Source of the DNA: Mya arenaria
Taxonomy: Eukaryota > Mollusca > Bivalvia > Myida > Myidae
Reading direction: 5' to 3'
DNA length: 64,000 bases
NCBI RefSeq assembly: GCF_026914265.1
Contig: NC_069129.1
Location: 21,747,945-21,811,944, forward strand
Part shown: piece by piece, positions 47,716 to 61,119 of the stretch
How positions within the stretch are numbered: position 1 is the stretch's first letter
How the letters are laid out: every line of letters begins with the position of its first letter
The notes under the pieces: model-generated
What the model saw: only the letters and a program-made list of their open reading frames with translations
Told to the model about the DNA's origin: nothing
The model's database searches: none
Translations under genes and position numbers: made by a program

Positions 47716-50700
47716 TTATTTTCCTGTATATATTACAATCACGGGCGAATTTTGCCGCATTTGCGTTAGGATATCCGATTTACCTACGTTAGAACGAACA
47801 CTGTGGCCGGATAATGGCCTATCACGGTTATATGTTTTATCACGGTTTTGTACCGGTGGTGGAGATGGCAAATCTCTCTCACCAATTGCATTGCGATAAG
47901 GCGTACTTCTTGCTTTTAAACTTGTGTTAGAATTGCTCATCGATAACTCCGTTGAGGAAATGCGTCCAATGTTCTGGGTCTTACTATGGCTTTTATTTGG
48001 CCCAATAAACGACAATACAACGGGCAAAAACAGAACCGAATGACATAAGCCAAATGCAATTACCAAAAACATAACTTGAAAAAAGGATTTGAATATATAT
48101 GACTTGGCGATAGACAGCATAATTATACCAATTAGAGAGGAAACAGCGCCATTAAATATTGGTGCTCCGGCCGTCTTCAAAGCGAGCTGTGCTCTTTCTT
48201 CACGAGTATTTCCGTCGGCAACCATAAATGCGTGACAGATGTGTGCAGTATAGTCAATAGAAAATCCCACGCTCATGATCAGATGAATCATTGTTATCGA
48301 ACTAAGAGTTAGGCCCCAGTGATGCATAAAACCAACTATTCCAGTAATTATCATCACTATTGTGACCAGGATATAAAACAGAAGTAGAGGGTGTGGCATA
48401 AAAAACAGGGTGACAAGAAAAACAGCACCGAGAGACATTCCAAGCGTCTGTAACGTTTGAGGCAAAATCTGTACATACTGTTCATAGAAAATAAAAGATG
48501 GGGAAAACGCGGTAACTGACAATTTCATTTCGTCATTTGCAATTTTTCTCATATCTGTCATCATTTTCCCCGAATCTTGAGAATCAGCAATAGTAATGGT
48601 GAACACATAGAAGCGAGATGCAACAATAGTTTGGTTGTCTTTTGAAATCTTAATGTCATGCTCAAAACGGGAATAAATCGGATCTGCGAGAAAAGAATTA
48701 ATACCAACTATGAAAGATGCTTCATTGGTATCGTTATAAAATATTGAAGATGTGTATGCATCTAACCAGGAAATGGTCGTGTTTGTCATAAACTCACTAG
48801 AAGACGCGGCATTTAAGAGGTTCTGAATTTCATTTTGTACTTCTGCAGAAGAATAGGTTACTTTATTGTCAACGACGAACATGATCGGTATATGTTCTGA
48901 AAAATAATCTTCCTCCCATTTGTTAAATTTGTAGAAATATGATTCTTTAGAAACGAGATTACTTATCACAAGACCTTGCTTCAAATTGATAACGCCCCAA
49001 ATAGCTACTCCTAAGTAAGCAGCAAAAGCAAACAAAATTATTATTTTCATTGCTAAGGGCTTCACTATTTTAGGGAGAACCCATTTTGGAAAACGTTCCA
49101 AGAAGCTATCAATGTCTTTTTCCTCGGACGGTTTCTGACCTGCACAGCAAAATATTGTCATCTTTGATGCTCTCTTCTGTTTGTACTGTGTCTTTGACAT
49201 TGCTGAATTACAGCAAAGAACAACGTGTTTTCTTTGCTCAATTCGCTTTTCGTTCAAAGCAATCCATGCCGAAAAGAAACTTGCTTGGTTTATGTAACAG
49301 AAGATGACTGCAACGCCTTAAATTGAACAAAAACAAACAATGTTTAAAAAACGAATACAATCAAGTAAACGTAACTAGAAAACAAAATACAGTTTAAAGT
49401 ATCAAACAATCTCTTAACGTTAATAAATGGTACGGCATAATATGGTATACCTGTATACACACAAAAGTTTCGAACACTTTTGAATGAAGAAGAAGCGCCG
49501 CATCCGAATGCAATGATGTTAGTAAGCGATGTTATTGTAATTGCAACTCCACTATGCCTCATCATTGTTCCAAATCGTTGTTCCGAGGAGTCGGAAAATC
49601 CAGCAGTAACCAGACCAGATAGTAATATAAACATGTCGTCTACACCGATTCCTAAAGTGCATATGTAAGAATTTAATCTATTTTGAAAAAAACACACTAT
49701 TATTTGAAATTTCCATGTCAATCTTTCATTAACAACAAACTCGTTGATTGATTTTATTTAAGGAGACACAATAACCTAGCATTCGATTATTTTATGTCCC
49801 TTTAAGATACTGAAGATTACAATTAAAATTATGTATTAAAACTTAACACTTTCGACACTTATTTGTCAAATAATAATACTATTTTTTTAACGATTTTATA
49901 ATAATGAATTGCAAACCCAGAATTAAGAAAGGAGAGTTGCCAACAATGCTGACAAAGCTCATGCCGCTCGCGCTGACTAAACCGAAGGAAGCAACGATAC
50001 CAAGACCAGCAGCAATCACACCAGCAAAACCCAGCATCATTCTGTTGGCTGAAAACAGGAAATACAGACTGTCTGAACTGCTAGCTGATTCATTTTTTGT
50101 TATATTTTTGAGACTCAGATCAAACCCGTTATAAGTGTACTACCAGCAGTTGTATTAATGGTATAATCAGACTTATTCTCCAAGTTAATACAATTATATA
50201 AGGCGGTTTATTATTGTGTATTTTGGTTTGCGAGTATTTACATATCATACACGTATATAAATCGGTGTCATACCTACACAGTCGTTACTGGCCGCAAATG
50301 TTGCAACGCATGCGTATGTGATCATCAATGTAAAGGTAGCAGAGAAAAGTGCAATATCTCCGCCAATGTTTGCATTTAACTCATTCCCGAGCGAATCTGT
50401 ATGAGCGTAAGCGATTTCGAGATCAGAGCTTCTAAAATTTTCCATATTCTCTATGAACTTGTCCTGCCACGCTTGAATTTTTTCTATGTCATATGAACTT
50501 TCCGAACGCAAATAAAACTGTAATTTAAGGTATTTAGCCTCTTGAAGAATTTTGTCCCTGACATTGGCTTCACCAAGCAAGGGCGCTATGTCAGTTGGAA
50601 TACCGTTTTCATCGTTGAAATATGGATATGAAACGTTGTTTGCAGCTGCAAATGCGCTAAAATGGTTTGTAAGTAAAACTGCGCCATCTATCACACAAGC

Positions 50701-51307
50701 GCCACTGCGTCTTGCACATGTTTGATCGAAAGGAACTTCACCTACAGTACCGTTTACAATATCAACAATGGTTTTTAGCTTGTAAAAGTTCGACTGGCTT
50801 ACTACATTGCCATCAACTGCCCTGACATACACAGTTGCATATCTCGGCTGGTTTACAGTCTGGTAGCTATAGAACTCTGTTCCACTTTGGTCGGGAAACA
50901 ACGCAATAATAAATTCCTCGTCTTTCGTTGCTTGACTGTTCATAGGAGTATAGACTCGGCTGACATCGATATCTTCTTTTAGCTTTATCATTCCGGCCCC
51001 AAGAGCCCCGTTTAATATCAAAATCATTACGATTATTTTAACAGGATGGCGAAAGATCAGTCTTCCATAACGGTGAAATGCTTCACCTATTGCATTTTCT
51101 ACTTTTTCATGGCAGACACAGTTGACTGTTTCCTAAAGAAACGTACAAGTGGTGTTAATTATATTACATAAAGGTTAAAACCTTCCAAGTCAAACATGAG
51201 TATTATGACAATACGGTGGTTATTTCTAATACAGTTACTCTTTAAACCAACTCAAATAAACTCAAATACATGTAGTATATATCATTACTTACCTCCTTTT
51301 TATCCAT
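47716..51307 (-). CDS. Patched domain-containing protein (PTCHD3-like), complete five-exon model
   Basis: Minus-strand exons 51307-51293 (MDKKE), 51132-50274, 50048-49917, 49651-49451 and 49307-47716 join to 932 codons plus stop. Introns have GT-AG ends (donors GTAAGT, GTATGA, GTTTGC, GTATAC), and every junction keeps frame (phase 0, then phase 1 three times). A Patched-family protein predicted to sit in membranes with 12 TM segments: N-terminal CVCHEKVENAIGEAFHRYG, TM1, an extracellular loop with cysteine pairs, a sterol-sensing-type block with the TM4 motif GIGVDDMF (336-343), FCYINQ at TM6/7, TM7 near 488-510, a second loop with sequons, TM10 motif GFSIDYTAHI (750-759), TM11-12, and a basic/Ser-rich tail from about 850. 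The Asp residues of both motifs are present, so it is expected to be a working proton- or sodium-coupled lipid transporter. The substrate is unknown. Same-strand neighbour of the altered paralogue. Confidence 0.9.
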
Positions 51308-52738
51308 ATTTTGCACCGTCCAAAGCGAAATTAAAACTGAATGTTAATGGTACACAACTTTGCGTCTTTATTCTTCGATCTGGAAATTTGCCATTATATA
51401 AATCAATAAAATAACGCAGCAACCGCTCTGTTGTATACGGAAGAAATCAATGAGCGATTCATTGTGCACGCTGCAAAAACATGCCGATATTTAGTCACAA
51501 AATGAATAGCGATCTAAACTAAGATAAGTTCCTGGTATTGATTTAAGATTGGAGTAAATCTACTAGCGATATGAACGTTAACTTATGTATCATTATTGGC
51601 ATAAGGTTGTAAAACAATAAAGAACGCTAATTATGACAGCTCAGTTTTGTGTTATAATAATAAACATTATACAATCATGATGTCCTTTATTTTTATATTG
51701 TGTCGCGAATATTACAAACTTTGGTCATAAAAAATACTAGTACACGTTTATTATCTTTACAATTGAGAGCATTTGTTCCTTTTAATAGTCTTAAAAATGT
51801 TACGACCAACACATTTAGCTGTTCTTGTGAAATATCAAATTAAAAACCTTTTTCTAGGCACCTATGTTATGCAAAATCTTAACCATTTTTTTCGATTTGT
51901 TTATAGTTAAACACTAAATTTGTTTGAGAATTAGGCAAATAGTTGAAGGCAGTTTATGTTTTCAACGCGTTCGTTATGGTTACCGATTAGAACTATTGAT
52001 CTCATGAAGCAGATTGTAAAACGAACAGTTGTTAAATCGAAATGCATTGAAGCCGGTAAAATATGGGGGATTTACCATGTTGCCAAAACTTAGTCATCGA
52101 TAAACTATGTAATAACAAAGTCAATTGTGTAAAACTAGCTCCACCTCCTCGCAAGAGATTGGTTTAGACAGACCATTGGTAAAAACCGTGAGCATGCTTT
52201 GGCTGTAACTATAAATAAAGCCCGAAAAAGATCTACCAAACAACAATAGACGATGCAACATGAAAACGAAACGACTTTCGTGCTTTGTAATGATAATTAT
52301 AAAAAAATAACGAGCAAATAATAATTAAAAAATACAAAAGACAATAGTGGTAGACCTCGTTATTACTTATATGTTGCGGACACTTTTGGGAGCTACGTTG
52401 AAAACGGCTTTAAACCGGCAGTTATGAAAAATGCAGACACAATTTATCTCGATCTTTATCAGTTAGAAATGTAAGTATCATAGTAAGTTAAAATTCTTCT
52501 ATATGTAATTATTATATTGTATTTTTACCATACACATCTTTAATAATTTTTCAATGGGTATAAATTGCTTGCATTTATTTATTTTCATAGTTTTCCTCAT
52601 TTGCCTGTATCATGCATATATTGTTTATGATGGTTTCATTATGTTTAACATTTAAAACACTTTTGGTGGAAATAAAGAGTGTATATATTTTACTCAGAAT
52701 TAAACATCGATCCGAAGACAAAAAATAACAATACTATA
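51308..52738. other. Upstream region of the Patched-family gene, no other gene seen
   Basis: Should hold the promoter and 5' UTR of the 932-codon gene, whose ATG is at 51307. No TATA box or other clear signal could be assigned. Confidence 0.5.
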
Positions 52739-55534
52739 AGGCCACACCAAATTGATAATTTGTTCATCGGATTTTTTCCAAAAAATAATGGAGCGAGCGA
52801 GCGAAATAATGATAAAAATATTTGTTTTGCATTTAGCAAAAAAGAGGAGCGAGCGAAGAGCGAACACATATATATAGTCATTTAACTCAATTTTTTCACT
52901 TATTAACTAAACAATGATATTGTAAACAGTACAAGGATAACATCCAGTGAAAGAATGATAACAATAAAAAAATATTCTAAACAAATATTAGTTTTGAGAT
53001 CAAACAAATGCTATTTGAGATCAAGCAAATGTATTTCTTTAAAATAATTAATAAATGAAAGAACTCAAAACCACAGTTTTCCAGTTTTTTTTTTAAACCT
53101 TTTTGATTTTTTTTCCAAAATACCCTATGCATGGCTAAGTTAAAATCTGGACACAAGCGCCAATGGTCACAGCCACCTGCCTGCTCAATGGCATATCCAA
53201 ATCCAAATTAACTAGGTTTTCCACTTTTCCTTAGGAAAACTGGTTAAAAATAATTCTCTATTAAAATACATTGTCATATCTCATGCCATGGAAATGACTA
53301 GACAAGGTGACTTGAAAAATAACTCACAAAATAAATATAGGCATTTGCAATCAAATATAAACTACAGCTATCACTCTTGCAATGACTACACGATTGGCCT
53401 TGTTAGCCATCTTAGTTCTGGAAGAGAATTTACAAAAATCCTACACCGTATTGTAAACCATTTCAGCACCATATATGTCACAGAAAATTCCAGCCAGCGC
53501 CAGATTGATTTTAGGCTTTCTCAGAATTTAACTTTTATCTTTTATAAACTTGCAGTTTCTAACGATGACCGCATCGTATCTTTGAAAAGTATTTGCATTA
53601 GGTGTTCTGAATTGTTTCCCTCCGTCTGCAGATAGAGTTGGGATCTCTAATCATTGAAGTACTTGGGGTTTACTTTTTCGTTTTTTATTATTATTTGTTT
53701 TATTGATTGTTTCCTCAAGTTAATGCATACTTTAATAAGATTTATCTTTAATTTGCGTTTTATCTTTATTAAGAATTATTGGGATAAGAGTGAGGTTTGT
53801 GCACATAAACTGGTTTAAACCCCCAGTAAATTTACATTTTACTGACCGTTCCAAGGCGGTACCTAAAAATTCTTGATAAACATACCAACTATATATATAT
53901 ATATATATTTATAGTATTTATGCACTGTGTTGTTTGTAGAGTTGTGTGCTGTTCTATGTTTCTTGTTTGTGAATTTGTGTTCTATGTCTTTGGCGTTGCC
54001 CATTGCCACTAAACCGGGTTTATGTTTTAACTTTTTGCTTCGGAGCATGTTTCTGTAGCTTTTTGCATATATATTGCAGATTTTCCTTAATTTTTTTTAG
54101 ATATCTTGTTCAAATTTAGACAAGTAATAGACATACAAAAGACACTTTTACTTCTTTTGTACTGCAAATACTGATTAGGTCAATTTTCTTATATAGCAAA
54201 CAAATATTTCAAGAAAGTACAAGAATATGCAATATTTTTTTCATAGACAAAAACCAATCAGCATACAAATTTAACACTTGAATGATTTCCATATATAGTT
54301 TAAATATACACATGAACATCTAAAAAATCTACAAAATTTTATTCGCAACACAAAGTGTGATTAATACCTTTTTCCAATCATAGAGTCTGACACAATTTTT
54401 TTTATCCTTTTTGACTAATATTTACAAAATATACACAATACAATCCGGCTTGTTTGATGTTTTTTTGTGAATGGTAAAACTCATGGGGTTGCATGTAGCA
54501 CATAGGAATGTCAGTCAGGTTAATTTTTAGCGTCATCCTACTGTCCACGAACATTGACTCATCGGCGACCAAGGCCTCCAACACGAACACGCCCTTGTTG
54601 CCTCATGGGGACAGGAATTTCATGATCCGCTGCATCGGAGAAATCTGAAATTTTAATAAGCAATCTTATACATAAATGTTCATTGTAGTATAATGTAGTA
54701 TGCATTACTGAAACAGTTTGATGATAACAAAAGAAAAGTGGTGCTCGTTTCTTGGTCATACATTATGTTTCTATTACTGTACATGCATTGCATATAAATT
54801 AAATAAACACTATACTCTGATCTGTAGCAAAATAAAAACAAACATGCATAAATCATTAAATGTTTATTTTTGAAGGCAACAAATCAAACAAAAAATACAT
54901 CATATTTGCTAACAACAAAGAAGTTAAAATACACACCTGAAGTTTTTATCTGGACAGGTGTATTAGGAATAGATGACCGTCTTTTCAGGGTAACTAACGG
55001 TCATCCGAATTCCCGTCAAACATGTCCGAACCAAATTCAAACTTTGGATAATCACTGTCATTCACGATGAAATTCAGCACTTCTTGTCCAGTATATATAC
55101 GTTTACTTTAATCGGAAGCCAAAATAAAACAAACACATTTGTCCAAAATTTAACCAAACTTTAAATGGTGGTAGAATTGTCATTTGTTCAGGGCGTAATT
55201 TTCAAGAATCAGGAAAAGAAATAAATGTTTTCATGTTGCGAATTTAGTCTCGATCATCTAGACGCTTGTATCCGGGTCTATATCTTTCATTGACTCTAAT
55301 TAGAACAACTGCATGATTGAGACTAGCCGGTGCTTTGATAATTGTTACGATCGAAAAACACGGGTATAAGGGAAAAGGCTACATTTTACTAAACAAATTA
55401 GCGCTCGTAAAAAAATAACTATTTTTTTAGATGGTGCGGGCGCAAGTGATAACAAAATAAAAATTATTTTTTTGCTTTTCTGAAGAAATAGGTGCGGGAA
55501 ATCCGATGAACAAGTTATTAATTTGGTGAGGCCT
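52739..55534. repeat. Inverted repeat pair (36 bp) flanking 2.7 kb
   Basis: 52739-52774 (AGGCCACACCAAATTGATAA then TTTGTTCATCGGATTT) is answered at 55499-55534 by an inverted copy with a few mismatches. Each is next to low-complexity text with poly-A/T and GAGCGAGCG or GGTGCGGGCG. Between them: nothing coding that I trust. About 53640-54055 ends in text like TTTACATTTTACTGACCGTT and CTTTGGCGTTGCCCATTGCC, which looks like the 3' part of a dispersed retroelement, and there is a TA repeat near 53890-53908. The pair may be the ends of one element or two independent insertions. Confidence 0.5.
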
Positions 55535-56133
55535 AACCCATGAATTACTATTGAAATATAGGTTAGTTGGATGCTGTAGTTTCGAACTGAATGATGATCT
55601 GGAAATTTTCCTTTATTAATGCTCCATCATTTTCAACATCGAACTGCTATCTATGTTACAACTCTTCATTCATTAATAAAAAGTAAATATTCAAAACAAT
55701 TTCAATTCAGTAAGAACTTTCCGGCTGTGTTGAAGCGTGTTCTTTGTTGATGGCTTGCTTTTTGGAACTGGACGTATCTGACCCAATGCAAAAAAAATAT
55801 CATGTGATATAATTAAAACAATGCAATGAAACGTCGGTAAAACTAAAGTCGAACATACATCCGCTGTGTCAAAAGCACTAGGCTATGCCACTGACTTGCT
55901 TATAGTCCAGGAATGTAGCGAGGATGGACCGAGGATAAATATAGCGTGTGCACTGACCGTGTAACTATGCACCTAGTATGACAGTTTAAATAAATATTTC
56001 AAAACTTGTACTATTTTTCAAAGATATAAAGAAAACGCATGTTTAGTCATAATTACCTTATTTTCCTAATAATTTTCAACAATGTACATTTTAGTGTTAA
56101 ACATTATTTCTTAAATTTCAAAGCTAAGGAACG
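55535..56133. other. Upstream region of the polyketide synthase gene
   Basis: No gene seen. Presumed promoter and 5' UTR of the gene starting at 56134; no motif can be assigned. Confidence 0.5.
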
Positions 56134-59100
56134 ATGGATGACAAGGTAGCAATTGCTGTAGTTGGTTTAGGCTGTAGGTTTCCTGGAGCAGACAATGCTG
56201 AGGAATTTTGGCGCGTAAGTATTGTTTTGCTGATTAAAGCACTCTCACAGATTGACCATTTTGACAACTTTATTTTTATTTTTTTGTCTTGGAAATTGCA
56301 ATTTTTTGCGTAAATATCTGAAAACCAATGATATAAGATTGCTGACAAAAAATCGGATCGTAGATTTTCATATTTCCGTTCGAAAATTAATGTTTTATTG
56401 CTTAAAGCTGAACTCTCACAGATTAAACGTTTTGACAACTTTTTTTTATTTTTGTCTTGGAACCAGCCAATTTTTGCAAATTTCCATGGAAACCAGTGAA
56501 ACAAGACTGCTGTCAAAAAATTAGATCGCAGATTTTTATATTTAAGTTCAAATATTGATGTTTTATGCATTTTTCTTAAACCGTTAGTAACGGTTTAAGC
56601 CATAAAACATCAATTTTCGAACGGAAAAATGAAACTCTACGATCTGATCTTTTGTCAGCAATCTTTTATCATTGGTTTGTAGATATTTATGCAAAAAATT
56701 GCTCTTTCCAAGACAAAAAATAAAAAAAGTGGTAAAAATGGTCAATCTGTGAGAGTGCAGCTTTAAACCGTTACTAACGGTTTAAGAAAAATGCATATAC
56801 CATCAACTTTTGAACTTAAATATAAAAATCTGTGATTTTTTTTTTTTTTCATGTGGTCTTATATGACTGGTTTCCATGAATTTTCGCAAAAATTGGCTCG
56901 TTCTAAGACAAAAAATAAAACAGTTGTCAAAACGTTCAATCTGTGAGAGTGCATCTTTAAGATTCCAGCTAAATATATTACTCAATTTTCTATTTCACTG
57001 TCATTGGAACTCGCGCTCTAACACAAAAATGATTTATTTGCAATTGCAAATGAAATATAGTATTTTTGTTCTGTCATTGCGATGCGGACGATATTATATA
57101 CGTATTGACTACCTTGAAGAGCAAAAGAGCAGTGCCATTCCTATATTTACCCGCTGACCCTAAGTGAATAAAAGACGAGACGCGACCATTTTAATAAATA
57201 TTTTCACTATTTCAATTACCTGGAGCCCCATAGTGTATAAATGACGCGTACTATTTATGTGTTTACTTAGGTGCTTGTAAATTGTGAAAACCACGTGAAG
57301 GATATCCCGAAAGACAGATGGAACAACGAGACCTTCTACAATAAAGACAAAAATGCGGTTGGGAAGAGTTATGTTACTAAGGCAGGTTTTCTTAAAGAGT
57401 GAGTATATCAGTCTGTTTCGGAAAAAATATCAATTGAATAAGGCTTATTGATAACAATACCTCAAAGAAATGAGAATAAACGAATGTTCTAGTAGAGTAT
57501 ACATACAAGCTATGTTTAACCTTAGGGTCTATACATTTTTAAACGAACATTTATAAGGTAAGCTTTCTTCGAAATCATTAATACTTTCCTGTATATACAT
57601 TTGTATATAGTTGTGATATGTGATCGCCAATGTTGTTAGCGCAGTTGTTATTAATGAAATGTTATACTGATTAATATATGATTCAAATCATTTTTGAAGC
57701 CATGATATGTGGGACAACAAGTTATTTGGAGTGAGTGATGTTGAAGCAGCAAGAATCGACCCTCAGCAAAGATACGTTCTTGAATGTGTCCACATGGCTA
57801 TGGAGGATGGGGGCTTTACAAGAGCCAAGATGAGCGGTACAAAGACAGGAGTCTATATAGGTATGTAAACAAAACTGTTTTTACAGGAAGATACATGGGA
57901 GAAACCTACTAAAACTTAACCTGGATAGGCCAAGATGTTTGTATCATTCAGGGGACTAATATGTTGTAGCTTTAAGATGTAGTCAAACTAATTGTACTGG
58001 AACGGATCAAATTTTGATATGGCAATCCTGTCACGTACAAACTATATTCTATGAACTATATGTCAGTAGTTCCGCTCAGAATTCATGGGGAATGAAAATC
58101 CACAGAAAATATTTGCGTTGTTTGGCATGTATACATATACTTTGAAAATGACATATTCGAGCTTCTACTAAATGACCTCCCCTTAATAAGTACCAAAAAC
58201 TAAATAACTTTACTATGGACACCATCTTCAAAAGTTAAAAAACAAAACAATTCTGTAACACAAAACCTTAAACTCAAATATATCAAATTAATTCACAATA
58301 TTTTTTTCAGTCCATCAATATCCCCTATTGTCTCATTTAAACGGTAAATCACACCATTGACCAAAGAAGCAAATTGTAACTCATAGTGCCACAGTAGTCA
58401 GCCACTTCCTGTTATTTTCCATGATATTGATAAAGTTGGTTGATTTAATCCTCAATAACTGCCCTAATGTTCTCAAAGGGATTCAGATTTGGACTATAGT
58501 TTGGTCACTGAAAAATATTGCAACCAATTTGGAATGCTTTCAGAAGTGTTTAGGGGTTATTTCATTTCTGCCGACTGTAACCATCTTTTAACAATATCTG
58601 GGTGGTTTGGACCAGATGTCACTTCACACATTCAAATTTAGCTGGTGTCAATGAGCCTTCTAACCAGTATTGTTCCACGTTGCCAGGTGGTTTGGATAGA
58701 TACATGTTATTATCTCAGTTGAAGCATATGTGTTCCGAATACGTCTCTGATACTACTATGAATCCCTTTTTTTCTGCAATCCAATAGACTGCAGCTCATG
58801 TCTAAAGTTCCCATAGAAACAAAAACAGGCCTCTAGTCTTTTTCTGTCACCGACTGTCATTGTCATTGGTCTACCAGCCCCCTTCTTCTGCTTGATACTC
58901 TTTTTTACCATTGTCAGTGCTTGTTGTAAAACCAAGTAGACTGTGGATAGTGAAATGTCTGCTTTTATAAAAGTCTAATGACGATGTTAACCTATATTGG
59001 TTTACATTGATGCGTACAGGTCGACTATTTCACAGTTAATCAAGAGAAGTCACTTTTATCTAGCATGGCAATACAATACATGGCATCGATACAAATTCAA

Positions 59101-60171
59101 CCTTAATTTATGTTTATATGCTTTACATTACATTGACAAGGCAAATACAAAGGATTATTAACAATAATGTTTGGACAAACTTTAAATTTGTGCAAAGTTA
59201 GACGGCAATAAGCCCAACAACACGCCCAACCAAGAAGGCAAAGAAATGTATTGAAATCTGAAATGGCAATGACCAGAACAAATATCATCCAATAAAGAGA
59301 TTTAAACCGTATGATGAAATAGCGAAAAAAAGAGAAAATTGTCGAAAACTGACATATCTTTGGTATCGATGTGTACAATGCATTGAAACTAACTAACTGA
59401 AGTACCACATAATTTACAATTAAGTAATTTTTCGCAGCTCTTTCGTATATTTCCATTAAAAAAAACTAGGTATGTATACCTAGTAGAATTCATTCTAATG
59501 CGTGAATGGCTCGTCGACGTTATCACGTGATATTACCAAGTTAGGTACATATCTTAAATATGCCAAATATATCGGGTGAACCTCTGTAGCACAGTGGATA
59601 TAGCACTGGACTGCAATTTTGGCGACCCCGGTCTCCGACTCGATTATTTTTTACATTTTGGTATTTTTTTGCAATTATGCTATGAAATAATAAAACATTT
59701 TATTAAATAATTGTCCTGAGATTCGTTACTGTTTTGGTGCCAATCTTGTGTATAGTCCCTTTAAGTTACCAACGAAATAAACAGACACAACCGGTGATAA
59801 CGATTAGATTGATTCGTCCTCCATTTCCAAAAATCAATCTCCAATAAAATGTGATTGAAATTTTATACCCTGAGGGTTTTACTAAAATTAATATATCGAT
59901 GGTTCAATATTTTAGTTTCAGAATATGGTTAAATAAGAATGTGCTATTAGTATTTTTAAAATGGCAGGTTGCATGAACGACGATTACAAGATAATGAGCA
60001 TGCAGGACTCATCAGGCAACACAAACTACAGTGCAACTGGTTCGTCCACCACAGTAATATCTTCAAGGGTATCCTATGTGTTCAACTTACAAGGGCCTTG
60101 TTTAACCGTAGATACGGCGTGCTCCTCTGCAATGATGGCTATTCACCTTGGATGCCAGGCTATTAGATCAG
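56134..60171 (+). CDS. Type I polyketide synthase, first four exons (ketosynthase N-terminal half)
   Basis: Exons 56134-56214, 57271-57398, 57700-57860 and 59968-60171 join in frame (phases 0, 2, 1, 1) to 191 codons plus one base, with donors GTAAGT, GTGAGT, GTATGT and GTAATG. The start MDDKVAIAVVGLGCRFPGAD is the beta-ketoacyl synthase opening of PKS enzymes rather than that of the animal fatty acid synthase. Then come FWRVLVNCENHV, DPQQRYVLECVHMAMEDGG (72-108 region), GVYIG and the active-site block GPCLTVDTACSSAM with nucleophile Cys175. The ketosynthase condenses acyl and malonyl units. The two active-site His and all further domains (acyltransferase, reductive domains, carrier protein) lie beyond the last recognised exon and were not found before 64000. 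Such animal PKS genes are known in molluscs and sea urchins. Introns 1 and 3 carry transposon insertions. Confidence 0.88.
56230..56962. mobile_element. Palindromic MITE inserted into another copy of itself
   Basis: An outer copy (left half about 56230-56402, right half about 56766-56962) is split near its centre by a complete inner copy (about 56402-56765). All ends carry ACTCTCACAGATT or its complement, and AAACCGTTAGTAACGGTTTA marks the centre. Lies in intron 1 of the polyketide synthase gene. Same family as 3471-3828. Confidence 0.8.
58440..58930 (-). mobile_element. Tc1/mariner transposase relic
   Basis: On the minus strand, PNYSPNLNPFENIRAVIE (about 58515-58460) matches the Tc1/IS630 block with 'PSYSPDLNPIEN'. 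Further upstream, KKSIKQKKGAGRPMTM (about 58910-58860) looks like the linker of the DNA-binding domain. Several stops and frameshifts lie between. Located in intron 3 of the polyketide synthase gene. Terminal repeats were not identified. Confidence 0.6.
59587..59660 (+). mobile_element. tRNA-like SINE head
   Basis: A-box-like TAGCACAGTGGATATAGCAC and, about 45 nt on, a degenerate B box (CTCCGACTCGATTA). The latter is too far from GGTTCGANTCC for a working tRNA. In intron 3 of the polyketide synthase gene. Confidence 0.5.
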
Positions 60172-61119
60172 GTAATGCTTTAAATAAATATTCATGCACA
60201 GTAAAAGTATTGAAACTATCATTTATCAGAACAATGTATTTTAGGTGCATTCTCAGCTTTGGCGAAATAATTAATTTTATTTATATTAAGGAACAATGAA
60301 AATAAAAAAAGAAACGGGTTGAATTAGGTCTCGTGAAAGTTCTTATTAAACAACTACCTTATAGAAAAAGTGCCGACAAAAAAATCCTTTGTTTTTAAGT
60401 ATCTTCCAACAACCCACAACAGTTTTCGATACAATAACAATACACATTAAAATGTTAATGTGCACTTCAAATAAACTTTACCCCACCCTGCATTAAAAAT
60501 ATTGGCTAGCTGTGAATTATTTAAAGCTGTTTTTCAAGTTAAATGTTGTGCCAAGATCTTCGGACACGAGCAACTTTAATTTCAAGTTAAAATTCCTCTT
60601 GTTATTTACATTGGCGTTTTATACATACCTGAATATTATAAATATGGCATATTATATTGTGTTTGATGTAATTGATCTTATTTAACAAATACCCGATTCC
60701 ATTGAGAACATATTGACATTAGGAGGGGTAAAATATCATGAACTGACTCTGGATTTGCATTTGTCAAAAGTGCACTTCAGATAGGTAATAACAAGCTTGT
60801 AGTGACCTTTTTCAACATAGGCATGCTTTAAGATTTAAAACGTTAACTAATAGTTTCCTTCAATATGTTTATGTTAAAATGCATTTGTTTTACTTACCGC
60901 TGGTGCGACGTTATATCCATAATTCTTGCATTATTGATCGTAAGTTTTTTGTACTCGCACAATGTCAGCCATTTTGTTATTCTGCGCAACTTCCGCTGTT
61001 TTAAGGTCAAGAGCAGTCATGTATAAGGTGACTCATTCTTTTGATTTGTTTATATTTACATTCCAAAACTAAGGGCTATATTTAGAGCTTTTCTTTGTAT
61101 CAGTTGCATATTTTTTAAA
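60172..61119. other. AT-rich stretch, no further polyketide synthase exon recognised
   Basis: I searched for the expected continuation of the ketosynthase (the GGVN block after the CQAIRSG end of exon 4) and did not find it here. Confidence 0.5.

Noticed and set aside
53288..53635. 115-codon plus-strand ORF as a gene
   Set aside because: No domain or splice context; the neighbouring text looks like the 3' part of a dispersed retroelement.
54402..55070. Minus-strand exon-like pieces (ADHEIPVPMRQQGRVRV; NFIVNDSDYPKFEFGSDMF)
   Set aside because: They look somewhat coding but are isolated, stop soon and could not be joined; too weak to annotate.
59103..59456. 117-codon hydrophobic minus-strand ORF as a membrane protein
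   Set aside because: AT-rich DNA often gives such ORFs; it lies in a polyketide synthase intron without splice or promoter signals, next to a Tc1 relic.
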